From Argyresthia goedartella (lineage: Eukaryota > Arthropoda > Insecta > Lepidoptera > Argyresthiidae): 64,000 nt of DNA. Of this stretch, positions 44,783-56,468 are shown piece by piece; the stretch's first letter is position 1, and the number at the start of each line of letters is the position of its first letter. The stretch is taken from contig OX463836.1 in the NCBI GenBank assembly GCA_949825045.1, positions 13,665,829-13,729,828 on the forward strand, written 5' to 3'. The translations under genes were made by a program, and so were the position numbers. The notes beneath the pieces were generated by a model. It was not told the origin of the DNA and did no database searches. It was given only the letters and a program-made list of their open reading frames with translations.

Positions 44783-45039
44783 TATAATAATAATAATAAT
44801 ACCTTTGGACACTATTTACACACATAGATCTAGCCTCAATCTAGGATTCCCTGTATCTTGGGTACTAGACAACGATACATACTTATATAGATAAATATTC
44901 TACTTAGATAGATAAACAACCATGACTAGGGTACAAACATCCGTTCTCATCAAACAAATATTTGCTCCCGCCGGAACTTGAGCCCGGGACCCTTGGCTTC
45001 GTAGGCAGGGTCACTGCCGACTCGGCCATTCGGGTCGTC
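44783..45039 (-). mobile_element. tRNA-derived SINE
   Basis: - strand copy: (TTA)n tail at 44783-44800, B-box with changes (GGGCTCAAGTTCC), head at 45039. Confidence 0.85.
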
Positions 45040-45895
45040 GAATAGGTATTTTGTGGTTTATATATTCCCTTCGATCACGTGTGCGGCGTTGCACGCGGTT
45101 CTTTGAATTCCCCCGTTTTGTTACAGGCGGTCTTATTGAATCGTATGGATCAGTACCGACACGAATATCAATTATAATATAATGCATATGTGATTAGTTG
45201 ATATCATGAATAAAAGGTAATTTTGGTGCAGCAACCGAGTAGTAATGATCTAATGATACCTGATAGACATAAATACCTAGGAAGCGTTATGTAATGATAA
45301 TGGCTAATCCCATGGTTCATATCATAATGTATACCTTCAGAGTGGCGAGGACTTCCCCCATTGCCACGAGAAATGCTTAATTACCACAGGCACAGCCGTA
45401 CTATATTTATAACACAAATAGAACATAAACAGAACAGAATAGAACTTTATTGCATTGAAAACAAATCTTATGGGCTACGCATACATCCCACAAAACCAAT
45501 TAGTGAGCATGGTTTGTCTGTGGGTCGGGAGTCCCACTTCATATTGAGATTAACTTAAATTGACGATTACATATCTAAGAAGGAACAAGTATTGTTGAGT
45601 TGTTGACACCGAAATGTTCGAATACAATTATGACGACATATAAAGGTAAGTAGGTAAGTAGCTAAGTAGGAACTTCTATGTTTTGTAGTAATAAAAATAC
45701 ATTGATGAATTATGTAGTCTCTTTCCAGAAGGTACGTTTTATACATGACTGAAAATTTATTTCTGTTCTTCTCAAGTCTAATAAGAGATGAGATAAGAAA
45801 TGATCTAAGGCCCTACTTCGAATCCAAGTCGACACTATTCTTTGACAACTCCATACAATCAATAGATTTCTTAATTAATAGCGGTCTAATCACTT
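45040..45895. other. Gene-free stretch
   Basis: 45425-45560 looks like a LINE 3' end on the - strand (AATGCAATAAAGTTC followed by TTCTG-type repeats). There is no coding region. Confidence 0.4.
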
Positions 45896-45897
45896 AT

Positions 45898-46245
45898 TCA
45901 TAGTAGATATTTGCATATACTTAGCAAACGTCATTTTTTGCCTCTTTTCTACATTGGGCCACTGTGTGGAAGAAGGGCGTAGTAATTTACTTTTGATTTT
46001 TAGATCTCGTTTAAAAATTGATTGTGCTTATCTAATACAAATATTACAATATAAATGACTATAATTAATAAGCAGGAATACATAATTACAAAATTATTAA
46101 TCCCAAGGACTGTGTTGAGCTAGATTAACCCATACATACAGTCCCATCAGTTAAGTAAACTTGAACATTGTAATATATCTTTTTCGACAAAGTCGCTTTA
46201 ACATTGCTCAAAAGACAATTTCAAAATCTCTAGAGGATACCTTGG
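45898..46245 (-). mobile_element. 5'-truncated LINE: end of ORF2 and 3' UTR
   Basis: It is homologous in the opposite direction to 52095-52460 (GATTTTGAAATTG, AAAGCGACTTTGTCGAAAAA, the 3' UTR through GATATTT). It keeps only the last codons of the reverse transcriptase protein and the 3' UTR. Confidence 0.75.
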
Positions 46246-46439
46246 TACAAATATAGAGCCTGCTGCTTTTGCAGCGTTATGCGTATATGTCGCAGTAATC
46301 CTAATAACCGTTAACTCTTATAGCATGACATTTACTTATGTTACTTACTATACCTACTAGTGGCCCTGTGGGCAGTAGACCTCGCTAACAGGGCGGACTG
46401 TGAACCAATTTATAGGTCAGTATTTTAGATCAAAATCAA

Positions 46440-46990
46440 GTAGTAAAGTAGCCGCACCAATAACTTTGTAAACTACATTTTGCGATTTAAAATACAATCT
46501 ATTGACTTTTCACGAAAATAGTTATAGTTTATTTTACTCACTCTCATTGTCCGTATAGGTCCTCTTTACTAATCCGTCTCCTACTTCGAGGAGTCCAAAC
46601 TTGGTATGTTTTGAAAATATTTCATGGATTTTTAGAAAACAGGCGGCCGAAAGGTAGTGGTGTGGTATATTTTTAGAACCGGCTCATGAAGCCCTTTAAT
46701 TTCATACCCCACATGATAAGTTTCAGAAGGGAAAAACCCATAAAAAAATTAATGACGTCATAAATTTCCCCCTCCCCCAAGGGGAAAATCGAAAAAAACT
46801 CTCGACAAAAAAAACTGTTAATTCAAGGAACACGTGTGCAAAGTTTGTGAGGATCACTTGAAAACTGTGGCCCCTAGACCGGAACTGACAGACACACAGA
46901 CATAGAGTCAGACGAAAGCAAAATCGGCCTCCTATCTTGTCGAAATGGAGCCCTTCGCTCACTTCGCTCGCTCGGTCAATTACACCTCCC
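46440..46990. repeat. Diverged dispersed repeat ending in TTCGCTCGCTCGGTCAA
   Basis: AGCCGCACCAATAACTTTGT at one end and CTTCGCTCGCTCGGTCAA at the other are shared with 52680-53075. It is non-coding, and its class is unknown. Confidence 0.55.
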
Positions 46991-47399
46991 CTTTAACTTC
47001 CTTCACCCTCGGGGTGGCTACAAAATATATTTTAATTTGAGTACAAAAAACATTACTCGCTGATTGATAAAAATTCATGAACATTTTCACAATCACAATG
47101 ATTTTTTGATGAATATTCAAGACAGAGTTATTGAACTTTAAACTGCAATGAGTTGTTAAATAAAATCAACGAGCCAGCGGAATGGAAGACGTCACTATTC
47201 GGCAGAACAATTCGCCGAGTAGTGGCATTCACTTAAAACCGAGACGAGTTCGGCACATGTCACAATCAACAAGCAATCAACGAGTGGACGTCATCTGTCT
47301 CCAAAATAGCAATCATCGGGAGCATCATGGGCAACCCTGGGTCATAGCACGAGAAGGAGGAGATCATCATCGCACAAACCGAGATCTCCCACCAGCGCC

Positions 47400-47575
47400 G
47401 TAGCGATCGGTTTAGCTATCATCATCGTGTTCATCGGTTTGCGGTGTCGAAAGAAGATGGTCAAGACGGCAGTCCGGCACATCGACCAGAGAATCGCGAA
47501 GCACATCATCCCAACCGTCGCGTCAGGACCCGCTCCAGCCTCGACATGCAGCGTGCATAACCCAGTGTAACGTTT
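47400..47575 (+). pseudogene. Possible end of an LTR-element env-like protein
   Basis: One frame reads through a clear hydrophobic membrane segment (VAIGLAIIIVFIGL) followed at once by a basic stretch and a short tail to a TAA near 47568. A purine run (TCAAAGGGGGAACAAG) follows at about 47694. A membrane anchor, basic tail and polypurine tract fit the 3' end of an insect errantivirus-like retroelement, but no gag, protease or pol is nearby. Treat as a relic of low confidence. Confidence 0.3.
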
Positions 47576-47784
47576 AATCTGTGTAATGTTTGTTGATGCA
47601 GTGCAATGTTGTAACCTACGCCATAGCGTTAACTCTTTTCTTTTATATTGTTTAGCATTTACATATGATTCCCTTGTAAAACGTAAATTTTCTCAAAGGG
47701 GGAACAAGATTCTATCATATAACAGGAGAGATAAGTGTACGATTAGATTACGTTGTAACCAATAAGATAAGGCATATACATTTA

Positions 47785-48145
47785 TTAGTAGTTTATGTGA
47801 CTGATACATAATGCCTAATTATGTACAGTTACATACACTAGTTTATCTACACACATATCATAAGCTCTCTTTGATGAGTTCAGGAACCGCATGTTTGACC
47901 GGCATTGTGGCATTGAGTTGTTTAGCTTGTTCTGTAGTACCAACTTCACAGACAAAGTAGGGGCGGCACGCAGGCGGGCGTCGGCGTTCGAAATTTGAAT
48001 GTCATAATATGTAGAAAATTTACACATTATGGTCATAATATTCAGATAAGAAATGAGTTTTTACAAAGCATTATGCTGATCGTAACGTGAGGTTTTTGGA
48101 CGCAGTAAAGAGGGTTTATGATAAGTGTGTAAATAAAATATATAA
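47785..48145 (-). repeat. ~400 bp dispersed repeat copy
   Basis: - strand copy of the 23945-24345 family, with GTCACATAAACTACTAAT at the 47785 side. Confidence 0.78.
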
Positions 48146-48194
48146 GAATCTGAGTTGTAATAATAAATCACTTATATACCTACTGTCGTATATA

Positions 48195-48405
48195 AAGGAC
48201 AAAATACTGCGGTAGCTTAGGTGAAGGGGAAAGTGTGTGAGCGAAGCGAAGCCCCCTTTATCCTTCGTGTTAGGTTCAACACCTAGGAACAACAAAACAA
48301 TACTTAAAACATAAACTTAAGAGGTACTCATTATATATTAAAACATAAAAAGTGTTTTTGTTGATCCTTTTTTGCTGTGCAAATCAGTATTTTTGATGTG
48401 CGATT
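48195..48405. mobile_element. Small TIR element with shared core
   Basis: Core GGTGAAGGGGAAAG through TTAGGTTCAACACCTAGG, and right end GCTGTGCAAATCAGTATTTT+TGATGTGCGATTA. The left terminal repeat is missing or diverged. Confidence 0.7.
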
Positions 48406-48639
48406 AAATTTAATTTGGTTTTTAGGTAGTTAAGATATTTTTGTTTTTATTTTTAATTAATTAAGTAGTTATAGTAAGTTAAAAGCAAGAAAAAAGACAT
48501 ATTTTAGACTGGAACGTATGCGAAATTCAGTTTTTTTTTACTTAAATGGGTTTTCTTAATTTCAAACTCCGTTAAAATATAAAACATATTTTACCGCTTT
48601 AGAGGAAGTATTCTGCATTAGTATATCCAGGGATTGGAT

Positions 48640-49032
48640 GTTTACATATTTCTGATGTCACTGGTTACGGCACAGGGTATCCTAGTGTGGGGCTAGAAGC
48701 AATGTATGTGCCTGTATACAGGGTGTAACAGAGGTTTAATCATAATTTATGGTAACCCCTTAGGGACATCATTCTGAGAAACTTTCACTAGAAACCGATT
48801 TGATCAGAGCTACTATATTTTTGAATTCTCCATACATTATAGGCGGGCCGGTCACCTGATTTATATAATAGTATCTGCGGTAAAAGTAAAAAAATAAGTT
48901 GCTCTGATCAAATCGGTTTCATAGTGAAAGATGCTCTCACGCTGAGTATTGTTGTGACGTCGCTGTTTCTGGTGACGTTACGCCACAGGATATCCTAGTG
49001 TGTGGCCAGAAGCAATGTATGTGCCTGTATAC
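48640..49032. repeat. Two pieces of a dispersed repeat just upstream of the reductase exon
   Basis: 48650-48730 and 48955-49032 share TATCCTAGTGTGKGGCYAGA and AGCAATGTATGTGCCTGTAT. The same phrase appears as the complement at 5895-5960. The second piece ends 23 bp before the splice acceptor of the first coding exon. Confidence 0.7.
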
Positions 49033-49062
49033 AAATGTCTGCTTGCTATTTTCAGCGTTAGT

Positions 49063-49193
49063 ATGGCGAGTCAGCCGACGGATGGTTCTACTCAGCTCCC
49101 AGACCGCATCGCCGAGGTGTTTCGCGGCAAAACCATTCTTATATCCGGCGGGACAGGGTTCCTCGGGAAAGTGCTCGTGGAGAAACTGCTAAG
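49063..49193 (+). CDS. FAR: Fatty acyl-CoA reductase, coding exon 1
   Basis: The enzyme reduces fatty acyl-CoA to fatty alcohol with NADPH. In insects it supplies wax, cuticle lipids and, in moths, sex-pheromone alcohols; it is usually membrane-associated at the ER or peroxisome. This exon encodes residues 1-43: MASQPTDGSTQLPDRIAEVF, then the Rossmann dinucleotide motif SGGTGFLG (residues 28-35), as in all FARs. A CTATTTTCAG acceptor 7 bp before the ATG implies an upstream non-coding exon. The donor is AG|GTAGCT in phase 2. An in-frame ATG at 49000 exists but lies in repeat sequence before the acceptor, so I use 49063. The later active-site YxxxK lies beyond the window. Four exons give 159 residues, roughly a third of a typical ~500-residue FAR. 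The paralog cannot be told from this part. Confidence 0.93.
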
Positions 49194-49857
49194 GTAGCTA
49201 TTAATTCGATTTCCTTATTATTCCTATCACCGGGCCATACCATGTAATAAAAACTATGATAAATTATTTGATGTTTGCAAAATTCTTCCCGTCCAAAATA
49301 AAATTAGGTACCTAATTGCGCAAGAAACATACTACAGCCAGAGCTTTAAAATCCCAGTCAGAATCATTATACAAGATCAGTTAAATAAAGTAAACTAACC
49401 AAACCAACAGCTAACATTCACTACGGAGAACGAACGAGAGCTTTTATGACTCCCGGAATCTGTAATCCAATATCCTCTCTTGCTTGCTGAAGAAAAGCTA
49501 TGTACAAATTCTATTAAACATAAACTCAAACACCTCATGTGACAGCCTGTATCTCTGACAGCGGGTAACTGAGTATATATGAGTCTAAACTCACATAACA
49601 TAGTTATAAAAAATAAATTGTATTTTATGTAATTAATATTTTGTTACATAAAGTATGTACCTACATAATTAAATATATAGATTAATAATAATGTAATAAA
49701 ATCAGAGCGCATCGCCAACAAACTGCTTTGCAGTTTGGCGAGATTGTTTGTTATAAATAAGTTTCAGTTAAGAAGAATTTAAATAAATTTAAAAAAGGTA
49801 CTATTACTTATTCTGTGGCCATACGCTACCTAGTGTTTGCTGATACTAAGTAAAAAA

Positions 49858-50260
49858 AACCGGTCAAGTGCGAGTCTAAATCGCGCACGAAGGGTTCCGT
49901 ACCACCGTTCAATGGAAGCGATGGTGTGGAGTGAATAGTTTGGATTTTACACAGCAAAATATTGTTTACAAAGTTATTGGTGCGGTTACTTTCACACTCC
50001 ATGTACGTAACCAGGTGCATCCATAAGTTTGTATGTGGTATTGAAAGAATTGTTGTATGGGAGCCCCCTTAAATATTTCTTTTATCCTGTTTTTTAGTAT
50101 TTGTTGTTATAGCGGTAACATAAATACATAATCTGTGAAAATTTCAACTCTCTAGCTAGCTAGGTTCTTGAGATACAGCCTGGTGACAGACGGACGGACG
50201 GACAGCGGAGTCTTAGTAATAGGGTCCCGTTTGGAACTCTTCGGGTACGGAACCCTATAA
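49858..50260 (+). repeat. GGCCAAGTGCGAG-type repeat, + copy of the diagnostic subfamily
   Basis: It is nearly identical to the complement of 43102-43512, including the altered GAGTCTAAATCGCGC end. The inner tetranucleotide run is shorter here (GACGGACGGACGGACAG). Confidence 0.88.
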
Positions 50261-50442
50261 AACGAGAGTCCTTACAAACCTGCGCGAGAGTCATTTATGT
50301 GCCCACCGAGGGCCATGGGACTTCTTACTCGGATGAGTAAGACTGAGTCATATTCTATCACGCTGGCTCAGTGCAGGTTGGTGGAGGGGTGTCGGGCTAC
50401 TGGCCAAACCGGCTGTAACAAGTGTTCAAGCTACCGACTGCC

Positions 50443-50700
50443 GACCTGAATGGCCGAGTTGGCAGTGACCCTGCCTACGAAGCCAAGGGTCCCGGGTTCG
50501 AGTCCCGGTGGGGGCAAATACTTGTTTGATGAGATCGGATGTTTGTACCCTAGTCATGGTTGTTTATCTATCTAAGTATAATATTTATCTATATAAGTAT
50601 GTGTATCGTTGTCTAGTACCCAAGATACAGGGAATCCTAGTTTGGGGCTAGATCAATGTGTGCAAATAGTGTCCAAGGTATTATTATTATTATTATTATA
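50443..50700 (+). mobile_element. tRNA-derived SINE
   Basis: Full copy with head GACCTGAATGGCCGAGTTGG, intact B-box and (ATT)n tail at 50680-50700. Confidence 0.88.
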
Positions 50701-50847
50701 ATTAAGCATGGTCTCGCGATCGACCACCCACGACGCTAAGGACTGTCAAGTCGGAAGTCGGGTAGAGTTGTACAAAGTCGGGTACAGAGAACGGGTGATC
50801 CGGAAGTGACGTCATGCGCGATTTTATGAATTTCACTCCTCATTAGA

Positions 50848-51250
50848 AATTTTATCTACCCTCGTATCATAAACCCTCTTTACTGCGTCCAAAAACCGCA
50901 CGTTACGACCAGCATAATGTTATTCTACTAGGTAAAAACTCATTTCTTATCTGAATATTGATACATTATGACCATAATGTATCAATTTTTGACATGTTAT
51001 GACATTCAAATTTCGTACGACGACGCCCGCCTGCCTAGTTTGTCTGTAAAGTCGGTACTACTGAGCAAGCTAAACAAGTGCAGTGGCGCAATGCCACCAT
51101 GGCGGTCATATGGTGGCATTGCGCCACCATATAACCGCCATGGTTTTATGTGATAACATTAAAGAGAGCTTATGATATCTGTGTAGATAAACTAGTGCAT
51201 GAAACCGTACATAATTAGGCATTATGTATCAGTCACATAAACTACTATAA
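50848..51250 (+). repeat. ~400 bp dispersed repeat with an extra palindrome
   Basis: Family of 23945-24345. In this copy the middle is replaced by a hairpin at 51083-51127 (arms GTGGCGCAATGCCACCAT and its exact complement), followed by a near-complement of the GGCGGTCATATGG loop. Confidence 0.8.
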
Positions 51251-51464
51251 TGAATGCGATGTTCTTCGATTCGTTATTACTTATTATAGCCCGAATGATA
51301 GGCTGTGTGATGTTATACTAAATTCTATATATGTAGTACCATCGAAAGGACTTATCCTAGTGGCTCTGTGAGCTGTAGACCTCGCAAGAGACACTTTATT
51401 TTAATAACAAAAACAAACTTATGAATGTACCTGGTTATGTACATGGAGTATGGCCATGTTACTG

Positions 51465-51635
51465 TTACTGGCCAAGTCATCGAAGATGACTCACGTCATG
51501 GATCCGACAGTGTACAATCGCCTACCGGGAAACATAAGTACTGCGCCCAACTCCACTTATTTTAAAAAGCGACTAAAACACTGGCTTGTCGGGCAAACGT
51601 TCTACTCATTTGCCGAGTTCCTAGAATTTCCTTAA
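51465..51635 (+). pseudogene. LINE reverse-transcriptase C-terminal fragment A
   Basis: Open to the stop at 51633: TVYNRLPGNISTAPNSTYFK followed by KRLKHWLVGQTFYSFAEFL. The YNRLP...FKKxLKxxL...FYS.xEF pattern is the usual C-terminus of jockey/CR1-like LINE ORF2. Only this end is present. Confidence 0.65.
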
Positions 51636-51689
51636 GGTTTCTGATTGCATGCAAAAATATTTTTAATTATTAACTATATAAAGGGATAT

Positions 51690-52490
51690 AAAGGGACGCT
51701 GTTAGGAACATCAGACAAAGCACGGATGTGGCTACATCTAGGCTAGTATATTTTAGTTACTTTCATAGTGTGATGTCCTATGGTATCTTGTTGTGGGGGA
51801 AAGCAGCGGATATTCAAACTATTTTTATTTTACAGAAAAGAGCTATTCGAGCAATTTTATAATTTAAAACGAACAGACTCCTTAAGAGAGCTTTTTAAAG
51901 AAATTGACATACTAACAGTAGCTAGTCAATTTATTTTCGAAAATATAATGTATGTACGCAAGAACCTTACAACATTTTCCAAACTTAGCGATACCTGTAA
52001 TGTTAACCTAAGAAATAATCACAGACTATGTGCGCCCCTTTTTAGACTCGCGAAGGTTAGCAATTCTTTCAAGGGTCAGTGCATTCTCTACTACAATAGG
52101 ATACCTCTGGAGATTTTGAAATTGCCATTTGAGCAATTTAAAAAGCATGTTAAAGCGACTTTGTCGAAAAAGGGATATTACAATGTCCAAGATTACTTAA
52201 ATGACAGGACTGTATGAGGTTGATCTGGCTCAACACAGACCTTGCTGTTAATAGTTTTGTAATTATTTATTCCTGCTTATTAATCATAACAATTAAATTT
52301 TTCATATTTGTATTAGTTAAGCACAACATATTTTTAAAAGAGATCTAAAAATCAATCTGTGGGAGTTTCTACGCCCTTCTTCTCCCACAGTGGTCCAATG
52401 TAGAGAAGAGGCAATAAATGACGTTTGCTAAGTATATGTAAATATCTACAGTAATAAAGTACTTTGACTTTGACTTTGACTTTGATTATT
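51690..52490 (+). pseudogene. LINE reverse-transcriptase C-terminus and 3' UTR, fragment B
   Basis: From about 51692 one frame reads VRNIRQSTDVATSRLVYFSY and then SVMSYGILLWGKAADIQ, a typical jockey-like RT end. One extra T near 51857 shifts the frame into the open run 51860-52217 (YNLKRTDSLRELFKEIDIL...). A 3' UTR and a (TTTGAC)n tail at about 52462-52486 follow. It is a 5'-truncated copy. The family also occurs at 45898-46245 (-) and as a bare 3' tail at 63855-63930. Confidence 0.8.
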
Positions 52491-52679
52491 TTGCCACAAC
52501 AAATAATTAATGCTGAATAAGCAAAAAATTATGACATGATTTATTATTATTACTATTTATACTTTGCAATTTAAATTCAACTGATGACATTTTTTGTACG
52601 AGTATATTTACAGTTGTATTACTATTTTAATTTCAACCTGATATGTAATTTACAATTACCAATGAATATTTTTCAATGT

Positions 52680-53180
52680 ATGAAAGCAGCCGCACCAATA
52701 ACTTTCTAAACTACGTTTTGCCGACTTAAATATATTGTTGACCATTCACTAAAATTAAATAGCCTGTTACTCTCGCGGTCTCTACAAATCCAACGGCACC
52801 TCATTTATCAATTCCATCAAGCTGTTTAGACTGTAGCGAGTTTTTTGAATTTTGAAAACCACCACATCTCCGCCATTTCGAAAAAATTACAAAAACTGAA
52901 TAGACCTAAAAAATATATATTTAAGTATTGAACTTGCTCACAAAAACTCACGAGAATAAGTTGAGAAATGCGGCCTGTGGAGGATAACATCCGGACACAC
53001 ATCCGGACATACGAAAGCATTTTTGCCCAATCCTGAAACGGAGACTTTTCGCGCTTCTCTCGCTCGGTCAAAAAGTCACTTACCGGCTCGTTTGCTCTAT
53101 GTAAACCTACAACTTTACCCAGTCCGGTTTCATATAGCATCGTCTCTTAAACGGGTATTTCGGCAATTAAGCCGGCCATT
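52680..53180. repeat. Diverged dispersed repeat, partner of 46440-46990
   Basis: It shares AGCCGCACCAATAACTTTCT and CTCTCGCTCGGTCAA with 46440-46990. CATCCGGACACACATCCGGACA is a small internal duplication at about 52988. Confidence 0.55.
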
Positions 53181-53554
53181 TTTTTATTTTATTTGGGTGG
53201 GTTTTGAATAATTTATTTACTATGTGATACAAGGAAAGGGCATAGGAAGTTTGTGTCATAGAGTCATAGCCCCCCATATTTTTTAATGTCTGTCGCGCAC
53301 GATGTTGGGTGTTGGATAGAAGATACAATAACAAACAAATGTTTATATATAATATACTATCTAAACTAATGTGTCGCGCTTGCAAGAAAAATGAGAGTAA
53401 ACGTCAGCTGCTAAGTATCTTTATTTTTTTCAATTCTTCACCAAGTTAAAAACTTAAACAAACCGACTTCAAGTTCAAGCCCTATTTCTTCCTCCCCGGT
53501 CGGGAATCGTATGAAGTCTGTGTGTTAAGATGATCGATCAAACCAACGGAAGGG

Positions 53555-56118
53555 GTCAGACGCATATTGTCCTAAAGTCCTAAAATGTCCTAAACGCAAA
53601 ATACCCCAAACGCAAAATGCCACAAATTTTTAATACCTTAAACGCATAATGAGTCAAACGCAAAATGACATAAACGCAAGTGGTCCTAAATGTCCTGAAC
53701 GCATAATGCCCTGATCGCATAATGTCCTTTCCAAAACTTCGGCCCGCTAAAAATCGGACTAGCTCCTCCAAAGACCATGCCATGATATCGCCTAAATGAG
53801 CCGTATTAAATCATGTTAAAGTGGAAATGGTATAAATAACTTATACGCCAATAGTTAAACATTTGACACTAACATTTGTGTTACGTTAGAAAAGGACAAA
53901 ACATATATCATTTAAAAGGTTTATTGAAAGAAAATGAAAATAAACACATATTTTGCTTACTTCATACAAAACTTATCTTAAACTCAAAAGATCCACTTAT
54001 ATAACGACCTGATATAAAAAAGCACTTAAGTAATTAAATTACGTAGCCATTAATACCTTCGGTTTTTATTCTTAAATAGCTTCAACTTAACGTAAGCAAC
54101 TTTTCGCAGAAACTGTACACCGTTTAGTTTATTTTTCTGGAGTTTCTTCAAGAGCAAGCAATACATCTTATCGAACAAAATATTGGATTTTTTTCTATTG
54201 GTTGCTGGGTTTGAGAACATATTTGAATTATTCTGTCATCATTAAACTGAGATTCTTGTCTGATTATTTGTAAAAAGTCATATAATCCCGGGTGTTTACC
54301 CATTTTCCTGTTCAAACGTAAATGCCACCCTTCTACCAGGTTATTGGTGCGGTGTATGTCAGTAGCACAGCTTAACGTCTTTGGCGTAATAACTTGCAAC
54401 TACTCTCTACGAAAGTATTTCGCAAACGTTCTCATATTCTGCGTATTTGGACTTATTTCTAGAATATTTTGCCAATTCTCTGTTATTAAATCCACTGGTA
54501 GTAATGGTAAATTGCTGATGAGTCTCAATACTTATCGCATCAAAATTTTTGTGTAATTTCAACTTTCGAGCTTTTTTCCACACAGCCCTGGAAAAGTGGA
54601 AATGGCAGCCAGAAACAATCACATTAGGGAAAACATGACGAACTGCATTTATAACAGCCACTTCAAAATCGCATTTAAAATATAGCATATCTATATTCAG
54701 TGCCTGTTTAATACATTGAAAAAATCGCGTGTAGGTTGCTTGAGTTTTATTTGGAAGCAGCCCAAATATAACAGGTACTACATTCGTAGCTTTTTCTGAT
54801 GATCCTAGATCAACATGTATAGCGTACAGCTGAGAAAAGACAGACGGGCAACTTTTGAAAGTTCCGTCGCCGTAGAACTGTGCAGTTGTCGGATGCAGAT
54901 ATTTCAAATAACTTTGTGACGTCCTGGATGCAAAAATCAATATTTTATCTGTTTCACCGTCGTCATAAATCAAAAAGTCATCAGCTAGTACTTCAGGAAC
55001 TTTAACTTTAGCTAATTCCCTTTGCAGTAAACTTTCTACGTGAAGGATTTTTTTTCTCGCTCTGTACATATAATCTTTTATTTGTTTTACTGTTGGAACG
55101 TAGCTGATATATTCTGAAACTTCTTTTACTGGTGCGAACACTTTTTCAATGATAGCAGGAACTGGAGAATAGTCTTTACATACTGCTTCCTTGCATTCTT
55201 GCTTCACCAAAAAGATGTCGTTACTTTTCTCTTCAATGGAGCACAAGTGAACACTTTTTCTGACGATTTTGAATTCAGACGATGCGTAAACGGATTTTAC
55301 AATTGGAGATTCCGACGAAAGCTTTAATGCTATTGTAGCACTGCAATAACTTCGATGTACACATCGCCAAATGCTGGTCCCATTCTTGTTGACTCTACTG
55401 ACTGAGTTTGTTGTACCTGTATCCCTCATGAAGCAAAGTTGAGTTCCCTTTTTGATTAGTAGAAAAAATTATTTGTTCTTCCATTTTTACACTAAAACCA
55501 TAATATAATTATGATCAAGTGAAAGAAGACAAACAAAATACGAGTATGACAATTGATTCATAAAGAGAATAATACTCGTACATATGAAGTGGCCATGATT
55601 AAGTCTAAATACGCGAACAATACCTATTATTCAAATCGAAAGAGGTTGATAATGATAAAATATCGTAGGTACCACATTTCAATGTTAGGATTGAATACAT
55701 TTTTGCATGACTGCAATATTGGAATTGTTATTCCCGCAATAGCAATAGCCCTTTATTTTAATAAGTAATTACCGCCGCCCATTACAGTCGCAATAACTAG
55801 TAACACCAGCAGATTTAATTACGAGTGCGTGCTTTACCAACCTTTAAGATTCATGCGACGGTGTGCCTGTCTGTTAACCTCTAGACTCAAAGTGAAGTTG
55901 GGTCGTTGATGAGGTAATGGTAGGGGGGTTTCAGGACATTTTGCGCTTAGGGCGTTTCGCGATTGGGGCATATTGCGTTTATGGCGTTTCGCGATTGGGA
56001 CATTTTGCGTTTGGGGCATTTTGCGTATGGGGCATTTTGCGTATGGGGCATTTTGCGATAGGGGCATTTTGCGATTAGGGCAATATGCGTTCGTAAAATA
56101 GGTCATTGTGCGTCTGAC
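53555..56118 (-). mobile_element. 2.56 kb MULE transposon with minisatellite-like termini
   Basis: The outer ends are inverted: GTCAGACGCATATTG at 53555 and its near complement ending at 56118. Inside each end is a run of short imperfect units (ACGCAAAATGCCC-type on the left to about 53735, GGGCATTTTGCG-type on the right from about 55930), inverted to each other. The flanks CAACGGAAG and CAACGGGCG resemble a 9 bp target duplication with two mismatches, as expected of Mutator-like elements, though imperfectly placed. The transposase gene lies between on -. Confidence 0.75.
54140..55484 (-). pseudogene. FLYWCH + MULE transposase, frameshifted
   Basis: From ATG 55484 the frame starts with MEEQIIFSTNQKGNSTLLHE and GYRYN, the first half of a FLYWCH zinc finger. 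A shift near 55420 leads to the second half (GTSIWRCVHRSYCSATIAL) in the 340-codon frame 55429-54407. The MULE catalytic domain follows (FYGDGTFKSCPSVFSQLYAI, VVPVIFGLLPNKTQATYTRF, with GCHFHFSRAVW). After the stop at 54407 another piece resumes near 54399: CATDIHRTNNLVEGWHLRLN, the usual RTNNxxEGW block. Between them the family's middle is missing or scrambled. It is inactive as it stands. Confidence 0.85.
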
Positions 56119-56235
56119 GCAACGGGCGAGGAACAATGTGCTGTAAATAATTATTTACTGAAAGAGATGTTTAAAAATCGGCTACTGTTTAAACTAAGTA
56201 TAAACAGATAGTTAATTTTAATATATATATATGTA

Positions 56236-56468
56236 TATGTCACCGGAAAATAATACGATCCGCAAGTTTATAAATTTCCTATTTTTTTTTCCGCAAGTTT
56301 ATAAATATACTAACCTAACCTAACCTAACCTAACCTAACATAACCTAACCTAACATAACCTAACCTAACATAACCTAACCTAACCTAACCTAGCCTAATA
56401 TAATCTAGAAGTAAGTTTATAAATTTCCTAGGAAATTTATAAACTTGCGGATCGTATTATTTTCCGGT

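Noticed and set aside
49000..49062. Longer reductase start at the in-frame ATG 49000
   Set aside because: It lies in dispersed-repeat sequence before a good splice acceptor (49046-49055), and the added residues do not resemble a reductase N-terminus.
55553..55768. 71-codon open frame upstream of the MULE transposase
   Set aside because: Lies in the element's non-coding 5' part; composition is like the flank and no family is seen.
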